A stretch of 64,000 nucleotides of DNA from Bdellovibrio sp. KM01 (GCF_013752535.1 NZ_CP058348.1:1240001-1304000); one strand, 5' to 3'. Counted from the stretch's first letter, positions 8,721 through 17,841 are shown. A program made the numbers and translations. The notes: generated by a model from the letters alone, not told the origin.

Positions 8721-8825
8721 TTAGTTGCTCCAATTTCTGTAGCCAGCGCCGAATTCTTTTTCCAAAAGTGCCATATCGATTTCAGATACGCCCGTTGCAA
8801 ATAACCAGTTAAAAAATGCTTTCAT
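8721..8825 (-). CDS. 34-aa small protein leading the XRE regulator gene
   Basis: An ATG preceded by a near-perfect site (GGAGG, 6 nt away) opens a 34-codon frame whose product begins MKAFFNWLFATGVSEIDM and ends with AGYRNWSN. The stop TAA is 3 nt before the regulator's ATG. The first 12 residues are hydrophobic and aromatic, the rest acidic and polar. The regulator's own ATG has no good site of its own, which supports real translation of this peptide. It could be a peptide ligand or anti-regulator, or merely a translational leader; no family is recognised. Confidence 0.6.
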   Translation of the reverse strand: MKAFFNWLFATGVSEIDMALLEKEFGAGYRNWSN

Positions 8826-9129
8826 AGGGTCCTCCGTTTTAGGGTTTGAGGTTCTGAAAACATATTTGCCCCGGTTTTGAGGGGCTCGCAACTGACGTTT
8901 CCAAGGTATCAGTTCCTGATCCTAAAAGCCAATTTAAGGCTCAAAATTCGCAAAAAGTATCCAAAATAGATCCGTGCCAGGTGGGGCATATTTCTACGTT
9001 GAGCGAGGAGGAATGGTCCAATCACAGGCGTGCGGTGTCTCTAAATCAATTAAATTGTTTTAAAGCACTTCATCTCTTTGCACGTCCTTTGCTTCATAAA
9101 AAATCATCATAATGGAAGGGGGGAGCAAA
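8826..9129. other. divergent intergenic region between the small-protein/XRE operon and pldA-like gene
   Basis: About 300 bp with no supported gene. It must hold both promoters, but I see no convincing -35/-10 pair. It includes GTGCCAGGT (8974-8982), nine bases shared with the inverted-repeat element at 44245, which may be chance. Confidence 0.5.
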
Positions 9130-9972
9130 ATGTGGAACCATCGAATTATCGCAATCACCGCCATGGCTCTTATTATCGTATTTGGGGTCACCGTTTTGGC
9201 GCAAACCTCGACTGAAAGCACCGAAAAAGAGGAATCATTAGGGCAGGATGTTTTAATTAATAAATCAAAAAAATTGTCGGCCCTGGAAAAACAAGAGCAA
9301 CTGCGCATCTTGTATTACAAGCCGATTTATTTTGCCTATGGGGAGCCGACCAGCAAACTGCAATACAGTTTCCGCGTGCCACTCTTCGAAAAATTCCCTT
9401 TAAATTTTGCCTATACCCAAATCATCTTTTGGGAACTGCAAGAGGAGTCAAAACCTTTCTTAGATGCGACTTACAATCCTGAGATGTTCTATCGCATCGA
9501 TTACGATAAAAAGACAATTCGCTCTTTGGATTTGGGTATCTTTGAGCATAACTCAAACGGTAAAGCGGGTGATCAATCTCGCTCCTATAACCAAAGTTAT
9601 CTGCGTGCGAATTGGGCCTTTGAATCTAAAAGTTGGGTTGTTCAATTCTCTGCAAAGGTCAAGGCGATTTACGGAGTCGATGAAACCAATCGCGACATCT
9701 ATGATTATGTGGGACCTTTAGAGGGGGAGATTAAATTTATCCAGCTCTTTGATTCGATGTTTGACCAATTGGAAGCCGTGATTAACATCAATCCCGGGGG
9801 GAAGTGGTCAACGGAGTTTGATAAAGGTGGTTATCAACTCAGTTTAAATTTTCATGTGGGTGGTTTGAAAGTCGTACCGGCATTCTATGTGCAGTACTAT
9901 CACGGCTATGCTGAAACTTTGGTGAATTATGATCAGTCGGTAGATGAATTTAGAGCGGGCTTAATGTTCTAA
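9130..9972 (+). CDS. pldA: outer-membrane phospholipase A (OmpLA/PldA-like)
   Basis: A 280-residue protein with a signal-like hydrophobic N terminus (TAMALIIVFGVTVLAQ). It carries the OmpLA active-site block: FEHNSNGKAGDQSRSYNQ holds His140, Ser142 and Asn154, at the same spacing as the E. coli His142/Ser144/Asn156 triad, preceded by YTQIIFWE and YNPEMFYR, the conserved barrel strands. The family works as a calcium-dependent dimer in the outer membrane and hydrolyses phospholipids there. In a predator it could serve membrane repair or prey-membrane attack; which one is unknown. I chose the ATG after the purine-rich GGAAGGGGGGAG site; an ATG 18 nt earlier would lie in front of that site. Confidence 0.85.
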   Translation: MWNHRIIAITAMALIIVFGVTVLAQTSTESTEKEESLGQDVLINKSKKLSALEKQEQLRILYYKPIYFAYGEPTSKLQYSFRVPLFEKFPLNFAYTQIIFWELQEESKPFLDATYNPEMFYRIDYDKKTIRSLDLGIFEHNSNGKAGDQSRSYNQSYLRANWAFESKSWVVQFSAKVKAIYGVDETNRDIYDYVGPLEGEIKFIQLFDSMFDQLEAVININPGGKWSTEFDKGGYQLSLNFHVGGLKVVPAFYVQYYHGYAETLVNYDQSVDEFRAGLMF

Positions 9973-9988
9973 GCCCGCTGTTAAGAAA

Positions 9989-11485
9989 TTAACCTTTAAT
10001 CAGTGGCAGGATTTCACGTCGGTGATTCACACCCAAATACGTGTAGCTTGATTCCAGTGTCCCATACACACCGTAACCTTGTGTTGTCCCTACCTCGTAG
10101 TCGGCTGGTTGCATACCCATGGCTTGCATGATCGTGATCAGCAATTGATTGTAAGGACGACCGCGTTTGTAATCCCCTTCGTCGCCACCAATGGGACGGC
10201 GCAAGTTTCCATATGAAGGACCATAGTCAATGTGACGGCCTGGTTTTAAAAAGCCACCGGCACTGCCTGCAAGCAAAACTGGATTATTCACGGAGTTGTG
10301 GGCATTGGTATTTTTCGTCGTACCTTGGTCATTACCCCACATAATCAGGGAATTATCCAGGTACGTCGTACCCGTCGTTGTATCCTCAACCACGTCCATT
10401 CGAGTTAAGAAGCGTGAAACACGATTGGCAAAGAAAGTCATCATTGCAAGTTTCATTGCGCGAAGCTCGTCTGTACCAGCGTGATTGATATCTTCATGGA
10501 AGCGGTTTGAACCGGTGATCCCAGGAACAAAGTTTACCGAACCACTGAAATAGTCGTAAACATGCATCATCAAAGTCGCCACTTGGATTTTTCCGCACTT
10601 AACGCCCACTTCAATCACATCAAACATCTGATCAATGACCACTTGGTAGTCGGCAGGATTGGATGACTTCGTCGGTGATGAAGTCGGACCCGTCGGTGAG
10701 GTACATGTCATCGGTGGGGGAGTTGTGACATTGGCGTTTAGTTTCTTTTGCAGATCACTGATCAAAGCCATATGTTGCTCAACGCGGGCCAAGTCATCTT
10801 TAGAAAGACGCTTGTTCGAGCGCAAGTTCACGTACTCTGCATAAACTTTATCAACGACTAGAATATCACGACGCGTGAGCTTATCCGCCGCACTTGGCGT
10901 CGTTGTCGTCGTACCGGTACCAAACATGCTTGAGAACACCGCAGAAGGGTTGAATTGACCAGGCACATAGGCCTTGTTCAAAACACTCACGTGGGAAGCA
11001 CCCGTATAGTTCCCGTCATCCACCGATTTAACGTAAAGATTCAGGGGAGAACCACCATAGAGATATTTTGCAATCACTTGGTCAATACTGCTGGTCGCTT
11101 CGGAAAGCACGCCACCAGTCAACATGCACTCGGCATTGTGATTCGGAGTTTTTGAAAGTGGATCCAGACGGGAAAGAATTAACAGTTTCGAGCGAAGGGA
11201 GTCAAACTGACTGCCCAGCACCGGAGACATGTTGTTTGGAATCGCTGACAACGCGACTTCACGGGCGTAAGTTTGCTTTTCACTCCAAGTGAATTTTGCC
11301 GGATCGGGAAGCCAATGCTCTACAGCCTGACAGTGACCATTATGGATGGCGATAAAACGTTTTTTAATGGTCGGCCCGGTCTGCGCCTCGGCTTGTGGAA
11401 GCATGGAAGGCAGAAAAGGCAAAGCGAGTGCAAGACCACCGGTGCCTCTTAAAAACTGACGACGTGATAACTTATTCCAATGCAT
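9989..11485 (-). CDS. Tat-exported DUF1552 family protein
   Basis: A 498-residue protein with a twin-arginine signal (RRQFLRGTGGLALALPFLP, Arg8-Arg9), so it is exported folded. The body matches DUF1552: AIHNGHCQAVEHWLP, HNAECMLTGG, YDYFSGSVNFVPGITGSNRF, NSLIMWGNDQGTTKNTNAHN and the C-terminal GMQPADYEVG. These proteins are related to the alkaline-phosphatase-fold DUF1501 group and nearly always sit next to DUF1592/1588/1585 cytochrome-like proteins, as here, 9 bp downstream. A role in periplasmic degradation or redox chemistry is proposed for such pairs in Planctomycetes and Myxococcota, but no substrate is established. Confidence 0.85.
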   Translation of the reverse strand: MHWNKLSRRQFLRGTGGLALALPFLPSMLPQAEAQTGPTIKKRFIAIHNGHCQAVEHWLPDPAKFTWSEKQTYAREVALSAIPNNMSPVLGSQFDSLRSKLLILSRLDPLSKTPNHNAECMLTGGVLSEATSSIDQVIAKYLYGGSPLNLYVKSVDDGNYTGASHVSVLNKAYVPGQFNPSAVFSSMFGTGTTTTTPSAADKLTRRDILVVDKVYAEYVNLRSNKRLSKDDLARVEQHMALISDLQKKLNANVTTPPPMTCTSPTGPTSSPTKSSNPADYQVVIDQMFDVIEVGVKCGKIQVATLMMHVYDYFSGSVNFVPGITGSNRFHEDINHAGTDELRAMKLAMMTFFANRVSRFLTRMDVVEDTTTGTTYLDNSLIMWGNDQGTTKNTNAHNSVNNPVLLAGSAGGFLKPGRHIDYGPSYGNLRRPIGGDEGDYKRGRPYNQLLITIMQAMGMQPADYEVGTTQGYGVYGTLESSYTYLGVNHRREILPLIKG

Positions 11486-11494
11486 ACGAACCTC

Positions 11495-13705
11495 TTACAG
11501 CGCCCCACGTTTACGCAAACGGAAATTTGCATCAAACGCTGGCGATTTAATCATATTTAAAATTGTTCCGGGTTGATCACCGCTTGAGCTCGCCTTGGCT
11601 GGATCAACCAATTGCGAGAAGCTCGTGTTCATTGAGCAGTTATCCGCCGCCGTGATTGCACGGCCCAGCGTATATGTACCCCATTGTTTCACCATACAAG
11701 CCGGCCCACGGGAAGAGTTGGCGATAGCGGAAGACATCTCAGCCAAGCCATTGACCTCGGGATCGCTGCCTGAATCGATATTTGGTTTTACTTTGGCATT
11801 CACCGGGTGATTTGCCAGGATGTTGCCATTCGCATCGAAAATACTTTCAACCGTGCGGTACTTACCGAAGGCATTGTAATTTTCCATTACAAAACCCATT
11901 GGGTTGATCAGGGAGTGACAAGCCTGACAGCGCACTGGAGAAGTACGAGTTTCGATTTGCTGACGTTGAGACTGTTTTGGATCTGGAACTGGCGGAGCAA
12001 AAAGATCCTTTTCATCCGGGGCAATTGTTGGAAGTGGAATAGAGTCGCAAAGAATATTTCTGCGAATCACCAGACCACGATGCACAAGGCTGGTGTTGTC
12101 AGTCGGGCTGAACATAAAGCCCACACGGCTCATCAGACCTGGGCGCTCGGCAGGAGGAAGGGCTGCACCTTTTGCGGCTCCATAAATCAGAGTCAATGCC
12201 TGACCTTGAGTGAAGCTCATCGGTGAAGTCATCATATCGCGGTAAGTGCCGGCAACAGAGTAAGTGAAGTAATTCGTGAAGTCTTTCATCTCCTGCATGC
12301 CTTCAGGTTGAATCGAAGCACGCGGGACATTTCCTAAGAACCAAGCCGAGTGATTTGAAGAAGGCATACGGTTGATACCCAGCCATTGATTATAGAACTC
12401 TGCCACGTGCTCTTTGGATTCGGCCGTTGCAAAGACACGGTTGACGGCCGTTTTATAACCCTCGACCGTTGACAGGTTTCCGCTAACAGCATCATTCATC
12501 AAAGCCGTATCAGGGCCGCGACCTGTTGCCAGGAAGGCGATACGGGAAGCCAGTTCATAGTCTGTGATTTTCACCAAGTCTTCACGACCATTAACGGGCG
12601 TTCCGTTTAACTCCATTTTATAAATGAAGTTTGGGGATTGAAGCATGGCCATGATCGCAACCGTTAAGCCATCGTTGAGATTGCCACCATATTCTGAGTT
12701 GTAAAGATCTTTGTAAACTTGTTGCTCTGCTGTGGTCATGGGACGGCGGAAAGCCAAGCGACCAAAGCCGTTAAAGAACGAAGTCCAGCAAGTCTCTGTC
12801 ATACCGCTGCTGGTATTACAGTTGTTCATTGCTGCCGCTCTCCAAGTAGAGCTTGTCGCGAACAGGGCCGCAACTTTTTTAGCCAACGTCAGGTAAGCCT
12901 CAACGTGAGCTGCGGAAACAGTCATATCAGTCGAGTCAAAAACACCCGTTACAACGTCAGCAGGCAAGTTATCGATGTCCGTTTGCAGAGAATCGATATT
13001 CGCTCGGCCATAGGAAAGAACTTTTAATGAAAGCAGATATTCACGGCGAGACAGGCGGCGGAAGTCTCTGACCCCTGGGTCTTCACCCGGTTGGCAAGAG
13101 AAGGTATTAGCTGGCACCACGGGCGCCGTCGGAGAAGGTGAGACTGTTGGCGACGGAGAAACCGTCGGCGATACTGTTGGAGACGGGGACACCGTTGCTG
13201 TCGCGGTTGGTGACGGAGAAGGCGATACGGTAGGAGAAACTGTTGGAGAAGGAGACGCTGTCGCAGTGGCCGTCGGAGACGGAGATGCAGAAGGAGATGG
13301 CGTCGGCGTCACCGTACCCGGCGAACCAGGATTCAATGCGAGTGCGATCAGTTGTAATTGCGTTTCAGATAATGAAGAGAACGCAAACATCTGCGGCACA
13401 TTGGTGATGGCAGTTTTAATATCAATCAATGATTTGCCGGATTTCGTGGAGTTTTCAAAAACTCCGTGGCAGCCCGCACAGTTTTGGTTATAGAGGTCGC
13501 GACCTTGCGCAAACTCCGTGGATTCATTGATGTACTCTGGTTCATTAGTACCAGCGACACTTTGCAGATTGCTAATGACGGTAAAACCCTCACCACAGTT
13601 TTGAAACGATAGAATCGTTACTGTGGAAGCGGCTAGAAGCAGATAAGGCTTTACCCCAATTCGCAGTGCTTTTGCGAAGATTGCCTTTTTCAAATCATCC
13701 CCCAA
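11495..13705 (-). CDS. DUF1592/DUF1588/DUF1585 protein with N-terminal cytochrome c domain
   Basis: A 736-residue exported protein. After a hydrophobic signal ending in SFQNC (perhaps an atypical lipobox) comes a c-type haem domain with CAGCH at residues 76-80. A linker of about 60 residues made of Ser-Pro-Thr/Thr-Ala repeats (about 134-195) leads to the DUF1587/1595/1592/1588/1585 set: DFRRLSRREYLLSLKVL, FGRLAFRRPMT, VHRGLVIRRNILC, and a second haem-like motif CQACH in VRCQACHSLINPMGF. It forms an operon with the DUF1552 gene. The start is a TTG; a second TTG 12 nt downstream, directly behind GGGGGATGA, is equally possible. Likely periplasmic electron transfer coupled to an unknown hydrolysis or oxidation. 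Confidence 0.85.
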   Translation of the reverse strand: MGDDLKKAIFAKALRIGVKPYLLLAASTVTILSFQNCGEGFTVISNLQSVAGTNEPEYINESTEFAQGRDLYNQNCAGCHGVFENSTKSGKSLIDIKTAITNVPQMFAFSSLSETQLQLIALALNPGSPGTVTPTPSPSASPSPTATATASPSPTVSPTVSPSPSPTATATVSPSPTVSPTVSPSPTVSPSPTAPVVPANTFSCQPGEDPGVRDFRRLSRREYLLSLKVLSYGRANIDSLQTDIDNLPADVVTGVFDSTDMTVSAAHVEAYLTLAKKVAALFATSSTWRAAAMNNCNTSSGMTETCWTSFFNGFGRLAFRRPMTTAEQQVYKDLYNSEYGGNLNDGLTVAIMAMLQSPNFIYKMELNGTPVNGREDLVKITDYELASRIAFLATGRGPDTALMNDAVSGNLSTVEGYKTAVNRVFATAESKEHVAEFYNQWLGINRMPSSNHSAWFLGNVPRASIQPEGMQEMKDFTNYFTYSVAGTYRDMMTSPMSFTQGQALTLIYGAAKGAALPPAERPGLMSRVGFMFSPTDNTSLVHRGLVIRRNILCDSIPLPTIAPDEKDLFAPPVPDPKQSQRQQIETRTSPVRCQACHSLINPMGFVMENYNAFGKYRTVESIFDANGNILANHPVNAKVKPNIDSGSDPEVNGLAEMSSAIANSSRGPACMVKQWGTYTLGRAITAADNCSMNTSFSQLVDPAKASSSGDQPGTILNMIKSPAFDANFRLRKRGAL

Positions 13706-14210
13706 TAAACATAATTCAAGTGACTCCAGTTTACTGAAGTAAACAGGAACAATAACGAATTCTTTGTCATTCGACTCAATTCAAGCCGAACTCTAGACGA
13801 AGGGTTCCGGTGTTTCCTGGAATTCACTTCGAAACGCTCGTGGAATTTACAGGAAATTAAAGAATCATTTCTCCTCGGAAATATGAAACGCTCAAAATTT
13901 TTCACGAGTTAAAAAAGAATTAACAAATGTTCATTTGGGATAAGTGGGAAAATGGAGCTCTGGCCGACGTGTTTGCAATGAACTCTGTTGCGCCGTTACA
14001 TGAGTGTTGAGTGCTCCAGGAGATAACGTATGCTTTTAACTCAGGCGTTTCTAGCTAGTTTCTCCTCTGAAAATGAGCCAAATTCGCAGTAAAGCGGCGG
14101 TTGTTTTTGAGTGATGCGTTATTTTTCACCGAAGTTCCCCAAACGCTGAATGGTTCTTGGTGTTACAAAGTTGTAAAATCGTAGCTCCAATGGGATACAA
14201 CTGAGTCACT
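13706..14210. other. 505-bp intergenic region upstream of two divergent genes
   Basis: It holds the divergent promoters of the DUF1592 gene and the TIGR02147 regulator. A 20-codon frame with a fair ribosome binding site lies at 14030. A 71-codon minus-strand frame next to the DUF1592 start has Arg/Phe/Ser-rich noise-like composition and no site, so I do not call it. Nothing else is recognised. Confidence 0.5.
14030..14092 (+). CDS. possible 20-aa leader peptide upstream of the TIGR02147 regulator
   Basis: AGGAG sits 7 nt before an ATG that opens 20 codons (product begins MLLTQAFLASFSSENEP). It lies about 120 nt before the regulator. The good spacing is the only support; it could be chance. 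Confidence 0.2.
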   Translation: MLLTQAFLASFSSENEPNSQ

Positions 14211-15002
14211 ATGACAGGCACGTACCGAAGTATCCTCATTGAAGAAATGCGCAAGCGACAAAGAAAAAATCCCGCGTATTCCATGCGAGCATTCGCACGC
14301 GACATTGGTGTTTCAGCATCGCGCTTAAGTGAGTTGTTGAATTCCAAAGTAGGACTTTCAGATTCCAGGGCAACTATCGTAGCAGACCGTCTGCAACTGA
14401 AGGGTAAAGAAAAAGCATTCTTTATCGATTTGGTTCAAGCGGAACACGCTCGCAGCAAGCTTGCTAAAAAAGCAGCGAGCGAACGCGTGAAGGCTTACCT
14501 TCTGGATGCCAAGAAAATTTCTGACGAAGATTTCCATTTAATTTCTGATTGGCAAAATCTTGCGGTGTTGGAACTGGTTGATATTCCCGGCACACCTCAC
14601 AGCTTTTCCGCGATCGCGAAAAAATTGGGAATCAGTGTCGCTGAGGCCGAGGCAACGGTGGCTCGCTTGATCAAAGTCGGTTTGCTGAAAGAAGTAGGAG
14701 GCCGCTGGGTGGTTTCCGATTCTGATTCTACGACGACAGCCGACGTACCATCGACTGCCATTCAAAATTATCACCGTCAGATGTTAGAACGTGCGAGTCG
14801 TTCACTGAGAGTAGATCCCGTGGAAACTCGGGACCTTTCATCGGTGGTGTTCAGTCTTGATTCTACGCAGTTGGCATATGCCAAAGAACGCATTCGTGAG
14901 TTTCGTCGCGTGCTATCGCAAGAACTTGCAGGTATGCCAAGCAAGGATAAGGTTTACAGTTTGGCGATTCAATTGTTCGAGCTTAAAGGGGATGAAGCAT
15001 GA
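14211..15002 (+). CDS. TIGR02147/DUF4423-type transcriptional regulator
   Basis: A 263-residue protein. Residues 20-60 form an HTH (SMRAFARDIGVSASRLSELL). A C-terminal winged-helix half follows (FSAIAKKLGISVAEAEATVA, then IKVGLLKEVGGRWVVSD) and the closing block with RDLSSVVFSLDSTQLAYAKE matches the DUF4423 C terminus. This family is greatly expanded in Bdellovibrio, Fibrobacter and relatives, usually next to an exported protein. That holds here: the stop overlaps the next ATG (ATGA), so the two are translated together. I infer that it controls or senses for its partner. Confidence 0.85.
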   Translation: MTGTYRSILIEEMRKRQRKNPAYSMRAFARDIGVSASRLSELLNSKVGLSDSRATIVADRLQLKGKEKAFFIDLVQAEHARSKLAKKAASERVKAYLLDAKKISDEDFHLISDWQNLAVLELVDIPGTPHSFSAIAKKLGISVAEAEATVARLIKVGLLKEVGGRWVVSDSDSTTTADVPSTAIQNYHRQMLERASRSLRVDPVETRDLSSVVFSLDSTQLAYAKERIREFRRVLSQELAGMPSKDKVYSLAIQLFELKGDEA

Positions 15003-16072
15003 AGCACATTGTTAGCATTTTAGTTTTACTTCTGGGTGTGAATGCTTTCGCGGTTCGCGAAGTGCAAAACGGCGGAGGTGGTGTAAATTCCAATGGTCAA
15101 ATTGAAACTTTTTTTTCTGCCAATTTTCGCTTGGAAGACAACCCGGAAGAGCCACAGAAAATTCCTGGTTTGGCGCGTTTGATTGCCGAGATCGATGGAC
15201 TGCCAATCAAAGCCTATGCAAAGGGTGTTCTTTTAGAGACTATTTTTCCCACAGCGGATCGTAACTACTATCGTGTGAAAGGTGGCGAGTTAAATCCTCT
15301 TGATCGCCAAAGAATTGCTGCCGAGTACGCAAGAATTTTGAGTGTTCCAGTCAATAAAGTTGTTTTCTTTGCGGCGAGTTCCCCGTTAAAAAAGACAACT
15401 GTCTTGATGAACGAGTTTTACAAGCTGAAAGAAGTGGAGCAAGCGGTAATTTTATTGCATGAAGGTCTGTGGATCTTTAATGCAAATCTTGCATACGAAG
15501 ACGTGGTTTCGATTGAAATTGATGCTCAGGCATACTTTCAAGATCACTCCAATACCAAGGCACTTTTAAGCTTCATCACAAAACTAAGTGATGTTCTTTC
15601 TGACCGCTCCCTGCCTTTAGGTGCCAGCATGGCGTTGGACTATCAGGCGGGAGTGTTTCAAACAGGTTCTGCAATTCCAAGCACAGTCCGGTTAGTTGAT
15701 TTGGTGGGCCCTGGTTATTTGGATTGCATGTTTTTGCATGACTTTTCAAATCACAAAAGTCGTATGGCAGAAATTGATTACGTTCGTAATTGCAACCAGG
15801 TTATCCAGTATTTTAGTGTTATGCAGGCAAGCAGATATCCTAAATCGAAATACTATCCTGCACTTTCGCTCTACCTAAGTCGTTTCGGGACTATTGATAT
15901 TTTGGACAGCATCAATGACGCCGTCCATTTGAATGGCAGTGTTGCAAAGGTGAATTATGAAACCTTCCGCGACAGTATTTATATCGACATCAGACAACCT
16001 ATCGGTGGCACGAAATTGGACCTAAAAATTTATAACATCCAAGGTGAACAGGTCGGTCGACTTCGTTTCTAG
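14999..16072 (+). CDS. exported protein partnered with the TIGR02147 regulator
   Basis: Not recognised by domain. A 357-residue protein with a signal peptide (MKHIVSILVLLLGVNAFA) and then the Gly/Asn-rich motif REVQNGGGGVNSNG, a start seen in other exported proteins encoded beside this regulator type. The motif VILLHEGLW (about residue 150) has a His-Glu pair like those in some metallopeptidase helices, but the full HExxH is absent. The C terminus ends in beta strands (LDLKIYNIQGEQVGRLRF). It overlaps the regulator gene by 4 bp. Likely periplasmic or surface located. Confidence 0.7.
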   Translation: MKHIVSILVLLLGVNAFAVREVQNGGGGVNSNGQIETFFSANFRLEDNPEEPQKIPGLARLIAEIDGLPIKAYAKGVLLETIFPTADRNYYRVKGGELNPLDRQRIAAEYARILSVPVNKVVFFAASSPLKKTTVLMNEFYKLKEVEQAVILLHEGLWIFNANLAYEDVVSIEIDAQAYFQDHSNTKALLSFITKLSDVLSDRSLPLGASMALDYQAGVFQTGSAIPSTVRLVDLVGPGYLDCMFLHDFSNHKSRMAEIDYVRNCNQVIQYFSVMQASRYPKSKYYPALSLYLSRFGTIDILDSINDAVHLNGSVAKVNYETFRDSIYIDIRQPIGGTKLDLKIYNIQGEQVGRLRF

Positions 16073-16075
16073 TGT

Positions 16076-17113
16076 CTATTTCTGGGCCAGCTTTTCGCGC
16101 ACCAAGGGAACCACTTTGGTGCCGTAAAGTTCAATACACTTCATCAGGTCTTCGTGGGGAAGTGTTCCTAAGCTATACTTCAAATCAAATCTTAAAACTC
16201 CCAGGTGCTTCACAGTCGTTGCGATTTTTTCAGCCACAGTTTCCGGTGAACCCACGTACAACGAGCCTTCGGAACCTAACTGTTGAATAAATTGTTCTTT
16301 TGAAATTGGCGGCCAGCCACGGTCACGGCCGATTCTGTTCATCATCGTTTGATAGTGGGGCCAGATGGTTTCTTTGGCTTCCTGGTCGGTCTTGGCGACA
16401 AATCCAGGGGAGTGAACCCCAATAGGCTGAGTGCGCTGATTAAACTGCGATAACGACTTATAATAAAGATCCACGAACGGTTTAAAACCTTTGGGATCGC
16501 CACCGATGATTGCAAGCATAAGCGGAAAGCCATAGTGAGCGGCTCTTAGAACCGATTTTGGTGTACCACCGACGCCAATCCACGTACGAAGTTTTCCTTC
16601 GGTCTGTGGATAAACGCTTTGCTCTGCAACGGGAACACGAGTGTTGCCCGACCAATTAACGGGATTGCCTTTAAGGATTTGCGCAAACAAATCCAGTTTT
16701 TCTTCAAAGAGTTCTTCGTACTGTTCCAGATCGAAACCGAACAAAGGAAAGGATTCAATGAATGAACCACGCCCCATGATCACTTCCGCGCGACCATTTG
16801 AAATTGCATCGATGGTGGAAAATCTTTGAAAGACGCGAATAGGATCGTCAGAACTTAAAACTGTTACCGCTGAACCCAGGCGAATTTTTTTCGTTTGTGC
16901 CGCGACGGCTGCTAAAACGACTTCGGGCGCTGAAACTGCAAAGTCATCGCGGTGATGTTCGCCCACTCCGAAAAAATCCAAACCCAATTGATCTGCCAAA
17001 ACTCCTTCTCCGACAACGTTGCGAATGACTTGAGCCTGAGGAAGTCTTTTTCCGTTTAAATCAAATGTGACATCACCAAACGTATCCAAGCCCATTTCAA
17101 GTTGCACTGCCAT
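16076..17113 (-). CDS. LLM-class flavin-dependent oxidoreductase
   Basis: A 345-residue bacterial luciferase-like TIM barrel. Typical blocks are LGLDFFGVGEHH near residue 50, APEVVLAAVAAQTKKIRLGS, the SSDDPIRVFQRFSTIDAISN substrate-side stretch and GRAEVIMGRGSF. The family uses reduced FMN or F420 to oxidise or cleave small molecules; FMN is more likely in this lineage. It is convergent to the TIGR02147 partner with a 3-bp gap and appears monocistronic. Substrate unknown. Confidence 0.85.
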   Translation of the reverse strand: MAVQLEMGLDTFGDVTFDLNGKRLPQAQVIRNVVGEGVLADQLGLDFFGVGEHHRDDFAVSAPEVVLAAVAAQTKKIRLGSAVTVLSSDDPIRVFQRFSTIDAISNGRAEVIMGRGSFIESFPLFGFDLEQYEELFEEKLDLFAQILKGNPVNWSGNTRVPVAEQSVYPQTEGKLRTWIGVGGTPKSVLRAAHYGFPLMLAIIGGDPKGFKPFVDLYYKSLSQFNQRTQPIGVHSPGFVAKTDQEAKETIWPHYQTMMNRIGRDRGWPPISKEQFIQQLGSEGSLYVGSPETVAEKIATTVKHLGVLRFDLKYSLGTLPHEDLMKCIELYGTKVVPLVREKLAQK

Positions 17114-17212
17114 AAGAACTCCTGCTGCCTTAAGTGTAGCGGGTGTTCCGGGCTTTTAGCATTGTAAAAGTTTATAAAAAAACGGTAGGATGACAAATAT
17201 CCGAGGTTCTAG

Positions 17213-17839
17213 ATGTCCTATTGTTCTGCTCTGAAGCATATGTCTGATGAAAAAAAGGCGATTCACAAACCCTATCATGACAAGGCCTATGGTTTTCCAA
17301 TTCATTCGGACGACGAATTGTTTTGCCGTTTGATTTTGGAAATCAACCAAGCGGGACTCAGCTGGGAAACAATTCTAAAAAAGCAAGACACGTTCCGCAA
17401 GGCGTATCATAACTTTGATATCAAGAAAGTTGCCGGCTATAAAGCTGCCGACCGCAAGCGCCTGATGAACGATCCCGGTATCATTCGCAATCGTTTAAAG
17501 ATCAATGCAGCCATCGAAAATGCTAAGACGATCTTAGAGCTGCAGAAAGAATTCGGCTCCTTTAAAAAGTGGATCGAACATCACCATCCTTTAAGCAAAG
17601 AAGAATGGGTAAAACTCTTTAAAAAAACTTTTAAGTTCACAGGTGGTGAAATCGTGAATGAATTTCTGCAAAGTGCTGGCTACTTGGCGGGAGCTCACGA
17701 CCCAACCTGCGAGATTTATAGCAAAGTTCTGAAGTCCAAGCCGATGTGGAATCGTGAAATCAAAGTGAACGGCAAGGTCGCAAAAAAACCTGCTGGCACG
17801 AAATCGCCAATTAAAGCCAAACCTAAAAAGAAGAAGTAA
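17213..17839 (+). CDS. tag: DNA-3-methyladenine glycosylase I
   Basis: A 208-residue Tag enzyme that removes 3-methyladenine from alkylated DNA. It has the zinc ligands of the family: Cys4, His22 (in YHDKAYG) and the C-terminal HDPTC pair with the same H-x3-C spacing as E. coli His175/Cys179. Glu43 in LEINQAGLSWETILKK is the base-binding acidic residue. The usual Trp of YHDxEWG is Tyr here. A Lys/Pro-rich tail of about 25 residues after the core is extra and may help DNA binding. It is followed by a MazG-like gene 2 bp later, so the two genome-protection enzymes are one operon. Confidence 0.9.
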   Translation: MSYCSALKHMSDEKKAIHKPYHDKAYGFPIHSDDELFCRLILEINQAGLSWETILKKQDTFRKAYHNFDIKKVAGYKAADRKRLMNDPGIIRNRLKINAAIENAKTILELQKEFGSFKKWIEHHHPLSKEEWVKLFKKTFKFTGGEIVNEFLQSAGYLAGAHDPTCEIYSKVLKSKPMWNREIKVNGKVAKKPAGTKSPIKAKPKKKK

Positions 17840-17841
17840 AT

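Noticed and set aside
8974-8982. Third copy of the inverted-repeat element
   Set aside because: Only nine bases (GTGCCAGGT) match, so chance is a fair explanation.
9011-9062. 16-codon frame after GAGGAGGA
   Set aside because: The site is only 1-2 nt from the ATG and the peptide is very short.
13690-13905. 71-codon minus-strand frame upstream of the DUF1592 gene
   Set aside because: No ribosome binding site, noise-like composition and overlap with the start of a real gene.
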